From the NCBI GenBank assembly GCA_964020155.1, contig OZ026546.1, positions 934,914 through 998,913 on the forward strand: DNA of 64,000 nt. Reading direction: 5' to 3'. The notes below the pieces were generated by a model that did no database searches, had not been told where the DNA came from, and saw only the letters and a program-made list of their open reading frames with translations. Positions within the stretch are counted from its first letter, which is position 1. Every line of letters begins with the position of its first letter. The DNA is from Chondrilla cf. caribensis (taxonomy: Eukaryota > Porifera > Demospongiae > Chondrillida > Chondrillidae). Shown here one piece after another: positions 11,373-22,404 of the stretch. The translations under genes and the position numbers were made by a program.

Positions 11373-14300
11373 ATGGATCCTTTCTCTCTACTTTTCAGCA
11401 CCTACGGTCTAATAACTTTGTTGGTACTCCTGTGTTCAATCTACATCTACTACAGGTGAGGCTACTATCTCTCGGTAAAGGCTCAATTGTGAAAGTTGCT
11501 AGGAGTGTGTTGATCCACAGATCCTAAGGTCACTAAGACCTTCTTATCACAGTTGTGCGGAGAAACCATACGTAGATTATGAAAATAATAATATTATTTG
11601 TTCACACTTGTTATTACTCCAATCGAAGAGTAACGATTGCGTATCTGGCCTCGTATACGTAAGTAAGACCATTAATCCTCTGGTTATAAGACATGATATG
11701 GCGATTTTGAAACCTAGCTGTCTAATACAGTCACCTCTGGTTCTCATGTGCAGCGTGGACTAATGTGTTTGGCATTGGTGCCTCACTTCCGACCACGATA
11801 TTCCCTCGCTTAGGTCTACTTGTTCACTCATGCATATCAACCCCTCTCTATAGACTTCAGCGTTTATGTTCACATGGTTAATGTCTACTAGTAGGTATGT
11901 AACAGCAAGATGAAGCAGTAATTGACCTCATCACTGCTGTAGCACACCTAAACAGGCTACAGTAATAGCACACAGTGCCCAATACTATGATACACTACAT
12001 CGTGTACAATATATTGATACTGGTCCAGCGTACATGATATCCTTTAGATATTGTGAATAACTACATATCAAGGCAAAATGGTTGATTGGCTAGGCGTCGT
12101 CATGGGAAAAATTAAATGCAATTCATGAGCCAAATGATTATTTAATTCAAACGTTTCAACAGCTCACTGCTGTCTTCGTCAGTGGTATACAGGGTGTATG
12201 GATGTGCTTGTACATGCATGTGTTGACAGGTGATGATGTGTTACATAATGGTGACATGTGAATAATAATGAGACAGAAATATTAAAATACAAACGAGTTC
12301 AGTTTCTAAACATATAGATAACATGAAAGTAGGGGGGGCTAAAGCAGTTGTCTGTATGTGGAGGGTAAGGTACCAAGTTCTCTGTTCAGTGTGTGTGTCT
12401 CCTTGTGGATCATCCAGGACTCTGACAGGCATCGTCTACATATCAATATTTCACTCAACACTGCATATACGTATGTATAAAGTAGTCAACCAGTATTGAT
12501 TATAAGTGCAGTCAAACTTGACTCACAAGTACCCAGGGTAACACGTGTCTGGTTGTTGTATACACTTCACACCTATTTTGTGTACACTATAACACAGATA
12601 GCAAGCACGTATGCACCTCTTATGGGAATGTTTGGCTGTTTATCTATTAGGCCCTGTATAGTTACTGAATGTCATGATATTGTTGCTCTGTAGTCAATCC
12701 CATCCTTTCACAGAATATCCATGTATGTATTCTAGCTAATATAGTATACTGTATACAGTATGGTATTCTTTCTGCAGATATGGACATGCGCCGTACAGTT
12801 ACTTCACAAGCCAGGGCATCCCAGGACCCAAACCAAAACCGTTTATTGGAAATTTGGGACTGGTACATAAATTTAAGGCAAGCAATTATAATTATTATCC
12901 ACAAGTAATTTGAGCTTTTGTATGAACTACACAGCTATGTCTTCAACCTTGACTAGGGTAACATGAGGGCTTTGAGCTCACACCTCGTGAAATCATATGG
13001 ACCCATCAATGGGTAAGAAATTGCGATAATGTGTTCACATGCATGTCTTTGTACCTACAGGTGTACCTAACTGAAGTGGTTGCATGTTAATACTGGTTGT
13101 GAACAAGTTCAGAACCTCGCAATGATGTAGGTCGTAGAGGAAAAATGGCTGATAAAAATGGACGATGAAATGCTGCCCATCTCGGTGTGCCAAATGACAT
13201 ATGGAGCAACGTACCCTACAATAACTTGGAGGGAATTGAAAAATCGACAAATAGAAATTTTAGATATACATTTGTTTTTTTTTTAGATACATACGTACTT
13301 GCCAGCCATCTATCGAGGATCCTGAGAGATCAGAGTACGAAAACTGAGTAGCTTTCTTTGCGTATCACTCACCATTTAGCTGGCTGTTAGAAACATCTCT
13401 TACCTTATTTTGTAGCATACACTTGCATCTGGACCAAAATTGTGAATATTTCATTCAAAAAGCATGGGCGACTTCGATCTGTCTCCCCTATGTGACGGAA
13501 ACATTTAACCTCGCTAAACCACTCATGAATTATAATCGACTGCATTCATACGTGATGAAATGTACGACTGTTGATATTTGTGATATTTGGTTTAGGGATG
13601 GGAATGAGGGACTTATGACGTATAAAATGTAATCATGTCCATTTCTCAACTAGTACGTATACGTATGATTATAGACATTACATATTTATATCAAGGAAAT
13701 GCCCATAAACTATTATCAATAAGACTCGAAGTGTTTGGGTACTCACCTAGAGCAACAGACCCTATATCCTTGTGACATACCATGCTGTATTCTCCTGTAT
13801 GCAGATTGTATATTGGTACCAAACCTTTTCTGTTCGTTACTGATCCGGACATGATACAGGAAGTGATGGTGAAGAAGTTTGACAAGTTTGTGGATCGTGT
13901 GGTAAGGACATGTTCAAGAATGTGGTTCCACATCAACATGCTATCTGCGATTCACATACTTCCATGTGGTGTAGTGTGCCTTTATGCACAGCAAATTCTC
14001 ATTGATCCACCGCAATTTTTTTAAATGTTCTAAATTCCCTTTGTGAGTAAAGTGACCAAATTGCTGAGCATCAGTGTACCAAGACTACCAAGACTTTCAT
14101 GTGTTATGTAGTATACGACGGCTCTACTCATTCTACACTGTAGGTCAGTTCAGCTGGCTTCAAAATCAAAGTGGGCGGGAAGTTTTACCTTGGCACAGCC
14201 GACACTGTTGGAGATGACTGGAGGAAGCGAAGACATTTCATTTCTCCTGCTTTCAGCACTCTCAAGATAAAACTGGTGAAGATGACACTTTAGCTCTAAT

Positions 14301-17300
14301 CACGTGTCCGATGTATGAGTGAAGTATTTATTTCTTTTTGTTGTAGATGGAGCCCCTCATCAAGGAGAGTACAGTACGTCTGGCAGAGAAGATATCTGTA
14401 CTGGCAGAGAAAGGAGAAACTGTGGAAGTACTTGGGTGAGTAGTGGTGTTGCTAATTTACATACTATGAACCTAAATACTGGGTAAAAGGTCAAATAAAC
14501 CCTCTTCAGTTAAGTGTGCTCTGCGTGCATGTGTGCCTGCGTGCGTGTGTTATATGTTATCCTATTCTTATCAATGTATGTCCATATGTACGTTTGTACA
14601 CCTATTGGTATAGGATTAACGTTAGCTTGGGTGAGGATAACTACGTAGCTTTCTGTCTTGTGCATGCTTCACCACAGAACAGCTGTGGGAGACATGGGTG
14701 CTGGGGCCTGGATACACGTGTGTACCCCCTAGCCTAGACTATTGGGAACTTGCTCACATGCATACACTCCGCAGTTGAAAATGGCACCCTTTTAATTGAC
14801 TATATACTTTCTTGTCCTGCACGCTTATAAGCTATCTCAAGTAGATGGATTGATACATACACAGATCCGCCTCTGGTTGTGTGGCCGTGCCTATGGATGT
14901 TTATATAATATTAATATTCCACTTGCTTAATTGCATTCAAATAAAGCTATGGGACAGAAATCCACCAAATACTCGGTAATCACGACTGAGGTGCTGGAGA
15001 GTGTCCTCCACAGGTCAAAAGTGACTGTCGTGCTGATGTTTTAAAGTGTTAATTGTTTTTCGTCCTTTTGTTTGCGGCTAACCCCAATTTTCAACCTACT
15101 TTGTCACACAGCACAGTGGTAGTGGTTGTAGTGGTAGCTTTGTATTTCCATGCGACAAAGATTTTCGAATAGGGATTTCAGACTGTGAAGTTTCCAACTG
15201 TTGTCGGGAAAATCCTCTAGGATTCAGGAGCGTTTAAAATAGTAGTCTGGTGAAGAGAGTTCTTCATCTGGACGTTCCAACCCTGTGGGTCGTCTTCAGC
15301 AGCTATCGTCTTCAGCAGCTGTCGTCATCTGTCAGCAGCCGTCTGCTGAAGACGACCACTGGGTTGAAACGTCCGAATGAAGAACTCTCTTCACCAGACT
15401 ACTGTTTTAAACGCTCCTGAATCCTAGAGGATTTTCCCGACAACAACAAAGATTTTGATAAATTTTTATTGTACATAGGTTGACATTGCTATTGTGGTAG
15501 AACATCAACTGTTAAGTCTGCATTGCGGCCATTGCTAAACAATATACGTATATATGTAATCATTAGTTCCAGCAACGTTACACTGAGTTGCCTGCCTACA
15601 CAAGTCAGCTGGTAGCATATGGAAACCACTCACCACATAAGCCGTACAGTACATACGTACATTCGTGCAGTTAGTCTTCATTTGTATTCATTCATTTCTT
15701 GTATGCAGTCTCTACAGCAAGATGACCATGGAGGTGATACTGTCCACTGCATTTGGAAGGTCTGTTGATGTACAAGGAGGAAAGGGAGGGAAATTGTATG
15801 AAGATGCCCGCGGTGTTTTTGCTGCTGTTTCAGGGAAGAAGTCAGCGGTGTTATCACTTATCTTCTTCCTTCTAAGTACGAGGCTAAGGATGTATCTATT
15901 TCAATGTCTAGCTTGTTTGATATTAGTATTGTTATAGTCTAAAAAAACATACGTACATAATCAGTGATGTACGTATGCACACTGTGTACGTACATGGTTG
16001 TGTGTGTGCTTGTTTATGTGTACATATGTACGTATGTGTGTGTGTTACGCATGTGCGTGTGTGCGTGTGTGAGAGAGTGAGTTTGGATATGGACTATTTG
16101 ATATTCATGTGTGTGCATGACTGTTGGTTCTTTTGTTCTCCATTGACAGTGTCCTTTCCAAAACTTGAGACTATACTGTCACCAGTTCTTAGTAGGATTT
16201 TTGATACTCTCCCTCGTTTGACTGATGCTGCCTCAAAGATCGTTGAGATGAGGACAAAGGAAGGGAATGATGTTGCTGTGAGTAACCAACTAGGATAGTT
16301 TCCAAGACTCGCCATAGTAATCACGTACAGTACAGTGTAGTTCATATGAAATGAACATCACCTAAAGCAAGAGAATGTGGTCTATGTAGACAGGTGGCCT
16401 TCGTATGGCTAATGAGATTCTGAATGACTGAATAGGGATTTCGGACTGCAAAGTTCCCAACTGTTGTTGGGATTGAGGAGGATTAATTTCCAAACACTCC
16501 TCAATCAAAAAAAAGGATTCTTCCAACAACAGATAATTTTCCAACAGTGGCCTTTTTAAACAGGTGGTATTACGGGTGGTTACACCGTATGTGTGTATTG
16601 TAACCGAAATTAATCGAGTGATCTTTATCTGTTTCTACTTGTACACCTATTCAGAGAAAGGATCTTCTCCAATTGTTGATTGACGCTGGTGATGAAGAGA
16701 CTAAACTGAGTACGGGAGAAATTGTAGCTGATTCTGTTGGTTTTCTGTTGGCTGGTTACGAGACAACCAGTATAGCTATCACTTTTGCTACCTACTTGCT
16801 GGCTAAGAACCCTGAAGTACAGGAGAAGCTTGCTAATGAGGTTCATGAATACTTTGATGAGAATCCAGTGAGTGATCATGATGTTGTGTGTTTTCTGTTT
16901 GCATGTGCATTTCAACCGTGCATGCATACAAATATGTATATACATACGATATATACGTATATATATATATATAATAATATATATATATATATATATATGG
17001 TAGGTGCCAAAATAAACTTTGCGTTCTGTTTCATACAGACGAATACGAAATGCTGGAACGGATCGTGTATTCGTGTGGAACGGTGTTGATCAACACTAAC
17101 TAACACATAACTTTATAAACGTGTGTACATTTCGTTGTGTATCATTAAAGTCCGGTTTACTCTGGAGAGACGTGCGGTGAAGCAACCATAGTCTACAGCC
17201 ATCATAGAAAGTAGAGTATTGTAGTTCGCTATTCAAATGGCATCAACTCACCTACTATCCAAGTTTGTTTGAGAGAAGAAGGAATTCATACAACAGGGAT

Positions 17301-20300
17301 GGGTCTTAATGTGTAAATTTATCAAAAGGTGAGTTCACTGGATCGATCGATCGAGAAACGCCGTTTTCTTCATTCCGGAAGATGCCTCCACTGCTTAGAT
17401 GAATCCATTTGTGGTAGTTTTATTCGGTACTAATCATTCTGTACTTTGATAGAATACGTTCAAATCAACACATTTCGTTCTCTCCGTCTTTTTGCAAGTT
17501 CCATTTCGTTCAGTTCCGTTCTGTTTTCGTTTTTTTTCCGTAGGCAAAAAGTACGAAGCTGCGTTTAGACGGAACGGAACGCAAAGTTTATTTTGGCGCC
17601 TACCGTATATGTATGTATTGACTGCAATGTTAAATGTTTGTTTTTATGGTTCCTTTCTCAGGACAAGTCGATGTACAATGCCACACATGAAGTGGAGTAT
17701 CTTGACATGGTTCTGAGTGAGACGTTACGATTGTACCCACCAGTAGGAGAGTGAGTTGTTATTGTTTTCACTCCCACAACCTTCCTCTGCTTTCGTGGGG
17801 TTCCAAACATTTCATCTTCGTAGTCTGTTCCAGACATGGTGGAGGCTATGAAGTCTCCTTTCCATGCACCAACCCTCCCTCCTCACTCCAATGCTTGAGT
17901 AGTGTACAGGCTATGAAGTGAGGAGAGTGGTCTGATCTGGGAGACATTTTTATCAGCCTGGATCAGTAAGAGTACTACAGATCATTCTCCTTACTCCAAT
18001 GCTAGAGTAGTGTACAGGCTATGAAGTGAGGAGAGTGGTCTGGTCTAGGAGACATTTTTATCAGCCTGGATCAGTAAGACTACTACAGATCACTAATATC
18101 CTGCAGTTTCAGACAAAAGACTGGATACAGTGAATATTGAAACGTATTCGCTTATAATAATTATGGCTATGCTATACAAGTAATCTGTAATCTCGCACTT
18201 CTACCATCTGCCATTTTTCTGTATACCAATTTGGACATTTGTATGGGCTTCAGTTACAGATAATCTGCCACGTTTTAAGAAGTCTTAGTGTAGAGCAAAA
18301 TAGCAGCAAAGTGTTCTAAAATTGACTTGACAATGAAGCAGAAGAAATAGATTTCTGATTACAGAAAAAAGAATCTGATGATAACATATGAAATACTCAC
18401 AGACCTTTTCTCAAAGAAGCAGAACGTATAAATTGTGCGATGAATGGTAGGAGACATCCTGAAGAAGATCAGTATAATCCACCATATTATTTATCTGTCA
18501 CAATTTCATCCAAACCGATTGCAGTGGATTAGCGCATATTCACTGTTACAGTAGTGTCATAGTTTCTTCATGATTGCCTGGAATGTGTGTGGAGAGACAT
18601 GCACACATAATATGTACATGACCCTATTGCGTTGTGTAATGTGTGGGTGTGGTCAAGAGCTGCTATCAATTGTGTTGTATGTACGTAGTAATAGTAGTAG
18701 CCTGTCTAGGTGTGCCCCAGCTGTGAACAAGGTGATAATTGATTCATGGAGGGCAGGCTGCAACTAATATGTAGCATGTATGCATATAAAACTGCATAAA
18801 CCTTGGTTGAAAGGCTAATGGAACCAATCAAACAGTGTATTCTCAGTGCAGATGGAATACACTTTAAATTTCTTTTTAATATTCTTACTAACAACGTTAT
18901 TGCTAGTCTAAAGTTTGCTTAAATTTCCTCTCATGGTGGAACTGTCAGAACTATCAGCTGTGCAATAAAGAATGTGTCATCAACAGATATGAATACACTT
19001 TCCCTTTGATCTACTTACTAACCAGCTAGTCTAAACATTGTATTTGATATTTTTCATCTTCTCTCATGACAGAACATTTCGTCTGTGTAATGAAGAATGT
19101 GTTATCAACGGAGTTACCATCAAGAATGGGGTACAAGTGTTCATTCCGTTTACAGGCGTCCACAAGAATCCAGATCTCTGGCCAGAACCTGAGGAATTCA
19201 TCCCAGAGCGGTGAGTGTGTGTGGGTGTTAGTACGTGTACATAATTTGCAGATGTCAACATGACACACATGAATGTTCACAACTAGTCCATAGACATAGG
19301 GTTATGTAATGTCTCTCTGTCTTTCAACATTTCCCTCAGAGTAATGATTGTGTGTAGCTTACGTAAGGGACATATTCAAACTACAGTTTGATGTACAGTC
19401 AAACTTGCTTAGTAAGTATCTTGAAGGGCACACCAAATCTGTACTTCTTATCAGAGGTACTTACTATCAGTATTGGTTGACATGAGCTAGGGACTGAGTG
19501 AGGTGTACTCACTAACCAGGAGTATGTACTAACCCCAGTGATTACTAAGCAAGTTGCACTGTATAGTAATGTAGTTCAGATGGTGTTCAGTGATGTGCTC
19601 ACAATGACCCCTTACTCCCAAAGCTGAAGCCTCAAACTCTCCACCAACTCTAATTCATACACACTGACCTGGTCACCACATATTGCACTTTGTAGGCAAG
19701 TGTTCCAACCCTCAATGTTCACTCAATCACAATACATGTACATACCTGTGTACTTATGATGATGTCATGGTGGTAGAAATTGCTATTGTACTATTACCAT
19801 GGCAATGGACAGTTACTTTTTGAGTCATTACTATTTCTATGTGGTGTGAGTACTTGTTTATTGTGTACATTTCGTTCATGTGTTTACATGTTTAAGTATA
19901 TACGTTTTGTTTATATGTGTGTAGGTACATGTTTATATATGTGCATTTAATTTGTTTATGAGTGTACATTCAATTTGTTTGTTTATTTATGTGTGTTATG
20001 TTTTGTGTGTTTACATGTTTACATTTGTACATATAACATGTGCCCTTATTTTACTTATTCCACCTTCATATATTCAGGATAATAATTTATTGATATTACT
20101 ACATATACACAGGTTCACAGCAGAGGAGAAGGCTAAGCATCATCCTTGTGCTTACCTTCCATTTGGTCTTGGACCTAGAAACTGTGTTGGAATGAGGCTT
20201 GCACTGATGGAAGCTAAAATGGCTCTCATTGAGATTGTCAGGAACTTCAAGATTGAGTTGTCTCCAGAGACAAAGGTGCTTATTATTCGTGTCTGTACAA

Positions 20301-20694
20301 TGTCATATGGATTGTGTGTACATATCAGTACAGATATGTACACACAATCCATATGTACACTCACACAAAAACTGTGTGAGAGGCAGGATGGGCTAGGGAT
20401 GGGGACTAGGTCCAAGGTCCAGGTAGGATGATTCAACTAATTATTGTAGATACAGTGCATTTGAAATTATATGTAATGACATTGTATTAATCAACAGTTG
20501 CAGTTATTTTGCCAACTAGTGAGGTGCGTAATTGTCTGAAAAATGAACATCAATCTATTAAGGCTTAGCATGTCAACTGACGTCATAATACAAACTGCTT
20601 TTATCCTTGTATTCAGGAACCCTTGGAGTTGGAATATGGTGCCATTGTGAAACCAAAGAATGGACTTCATGTCACCTTCAGCCATAGAGAGTGA
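11373..20694 (+). CDS. Cytochrome P450 gene C, CYP3-clan-like, complete (510 aa)
   Basis: Thirteen exons: 11373-11455, 12778-12877, 12957-13012, 13805-13901, 14144-14275, 14347-14435, 15709-15875, 16150-16277, 16655-16867, 17662-17750, 19073-19210, 20113-20275, 20617-20694. They sum to 1533 nt, one open frame of 510 residues, usual for a microsomal P450. Exon 1 is a hydrophobic N-terminal ER anchor, followed by the hinge PGPKPKP in exon 2. The I-helix motif AGYETT is at about 317-322, ExxR (ETLR) at 375-378, PER at about 429-431, and the heme loop FGLGPRNCVG carries Cys455. Intron 2 has a GC donor (AAG|GCAAGC). The protein ends TFSHRE, as in gene F, its duplicate. Introns 6 and 9 hold small transposons that F lacks. 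The reaction is presumably NADPH-dependent monooxygenation; substrate unknown. Confidence 0.93.
15200..15444. mobile_element. Fold-back element in intron 6 of gene C
   Basis: Arms of about 84 bp (15200-15283 and 15361-15444) are almost perfect inverted copies separated by about 77 bp that themselves contain GTCTTCAGCAG repeats. The element is absent at the matching site in gene F (about 41820). ACAAAGATTTT occurs on both sides of the insertion and may be the target duplication. A related partial sequence lies at about 16428-16540 in intron 8. Confidence 0.75.
16999..17604. mobile_element. Terminal-inverted-repeat element in intron 9 of gene C
   Basis: The left end GGTAGGTGCCAAAATAAACT is mirrored by the right end, which finishes AGTTTATTTTGGCGCCTACC, with further similarity inward. 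The 606-bp interior has no convincing transposase. The matching intron of gene F lacks it. It is inserted in a TA-rich stretch, so the target duplication cannot be read with confidence. Confidence 0.7.
17880..18090. repeat. 109-bp tandem repeat, about two copies, intron 10 of gene C
   Basis: Two copies of a block containing CTTGAGTAGTGTACAGGC and CAGCCTGGATCAGTAAGA. The same block is present about five times in gene F (44400-44955). Confidence 0.8.
18935..18988 (+). pseudogene. Relic of exon 11 in intron 10 of gene C
   Basis: The stretch AGAATGTGTCATCAACAG and its left flank match the first part of exon 11, where the matching reading is NEECVIN. The match fades after about 45 bases. A parallel relic is at 45368-45415 in gene F, so it predates the duplication. 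Confidence 0.6.
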
Positions 20695-21272
20695 TGCCAT
20701 ATATGGAATACCTTTACTCTGTACTTTATGAGGATAGTTTGTATTGCGCTTGCAGAAATTCTATAGACAAACTACATATTAGTATAAAAATAGTTATTAA
20801 CATACTTTATTAGTTTTCATGCTTTGTTTAGCATATTATGTTCGCTATAATTACTTTTGTTTTAAGTTAGACTGTAATCTTGGAAGAAATGTGTACATCA
20901 CTTTCTACGTATAATACTGAGTTTGTTAATTTTAGTAATGAACGCATCCATGAATGAATTGTCCACAATACAATTTTAATCAAGTTTTATACAATTATAA
21001 TGATAATATTCTGCATTATATTGTTGTTGTAGATATAAAAGTAATTCAGTTTACACAACTAACTATATAGGTCTGGTCAACGTCTACGTACGTAACATGC
21101 TCCTTTGATCCATCATGAGCACTATGCCAGAAGGTGCTATATATTGTAATATATAGCGCTATATTCTCCCAGCTGCAGACATTGAAAATATTAATTTTTT
21201 TAGATTTTTCCAAGTTACAACAGTTACTATAGGGTTACAGGTCACATATCCATGGAGATGGTGAGTGCTTCA
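20695..21272. other. Spacer between gene C and the lone exon 1, left part
   Basis: 3' UTR-like and AT-rich sequence matching 47817-48370 and 49306-49450 downstream of gene F. No gene is visible. Confidence 0.5.
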
Positions 21273-21598
21273 TAATTAGGGGCTGCCTGTGGCAGCCCCT
21301 ATATTGTTTTCATTTCGACTTCCGGTATGTAACGCTCGTCCGATATTATATATATATATAATATGTGTTCCTACGCATAACCGCAACAATGAATTTATAT
21401 TAGAATTTATATTGCGGGAAATAAAGATGGCCGATTTCGAACGCTGACAATTTGAAATTGGGCTAGAATTCGTGCGCTGAAGCTCCGCCGAACGTAATAA
21501 CTTCAGCGAAGGTTCTTCTAAACCTAACAAAGACGCCAAGTAATTCGAGTGCGGGGGGCGGCAGTCCCACGAGTTTTTAAACTCGAATTACTTGTTTT
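21273..21598. mobile_element. 326-bp insertion, repeat family also at 27528-27708
   Basis: Comparison with the duplicate at 49441-49455 shows an uninterrupted site there (GTGCTTCAATTTAGTCC), so these 326 bases were inserted here or cleanly lost there. The left end has a 9-bp stem hairpin (21279-21299). The right end pairs AAGTAATTCGAGT with ACTCGAATTACTT. An interior segment (about 21360-21560) recurs at 27528-27708. No coding sequence was recognised; it could be a SINE or MITE. Confidence 0.6.
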
Positions 21599-21794
21599 AT
21601 TTAGTCCACGACCCCAGCTAGGTGTAGAACAAATGTTATCAGTTTGAAATACCACATATGCCATGTCCCACACTAAAGAGGGCTTTTATTTATAATTCCT
21701 ATAATATAACATGAATCATTCCTCCGTCTGTGCAGTTATGCTCAATACTCGTGTGCATTACGTATATTAACTCGTATGTTTCTAGTTTCGAAAA

Positions 21795-21877
21795 ATGGAT
21801 TCTCTGTCGGTTCTTTTCAGTACTTACGGTCTCATCACACTGTTAGTACTGCTGTGTTCTCTGTACATATACTGCAG
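21795..21877 (+). pseudogene. Lone P450 exon 1 (G-type)
   Basis: It encodes a start and signal anchor beginning MDSLSVLFSTYGLITLL, closest to exon 1 of gene G (49626-49708). The splice donor GTGAGT is kept and similarity continues to about 21975 in the intron. No exon 2 follows: the sequence runs into an LTR retrotransposon and the next P450 exon is an exon 11 nearly 10 kb away. This is the left half of the segmental duplication junction. Confidence 0.85.
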
Positions 21878-22104
21878 GTGAGTGAGTATACAAGTGCCCT
21901 TGGTCAAGTGAAGGACTGCACGCTGTTTCGATACCGACAACATATCCTGAGGGGGAAGCGTCTGGTTATGCCATAATACACAATATCAAGGAAGCATGAG
22001 TATATGATCTCTTTTGTGCAAAACTATCTTTTTATTATTACTGTAATTATCATTATAATATTTAATTGTAAAATTATATTATATATGCATAACTTATGTG
22101 TATT

Positions 22105-22365
22105 TGTGGCGGCGTGGTACTCCGTGAGAGACGTAGCGGCCACTTTCCTCGATGTCACGAACGAAATGAACAAACTTCAATAATTAACTGATCATTCACT
22201 CTAACCAACTAAGTCTACACTCTATCTCCAGGCTACACGTGTCTGTTGTGTGCGCATGCGTGTATGCGGTGTATGTTAGCACGTGACATACAGCGCGAGA
22301 TACAAAAATCACCCATGCATAACTAAGTACAAGCACACACGATACATTAATGTCTGTACGCCACA
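22105..22365 (-). repeat. 3' LTR of the gypsy-type element
   Basis: 261 bp starting TGTGGCGGCG and ending CGCCACA, identical by eye to the other LTR. Confidence 0.95.
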
Positions 22366-22389
22366 GTACTCCCCCCCCAGTGAGCAACC
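22366..22389 (-). other. Polypurine tract
   Basis: Read on the - strand, a G-rich purine run (GGGGGGGGAG) lies just before the 3' LTR, where plus-strand priming is expected. Confidence 0.75.
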
Positions 22390-22404
22390 AGTGAACGATA
22401 AGTG

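Noticed and set aside
13423..13632. 69-aa open frame in intron 3 of gene C with a counterpart in gene F (39816-40049)
   Set aside because: The similarity is that of the whole duplicated intron, and the two frames differ in start and in indels, so coding constraint is not supported.
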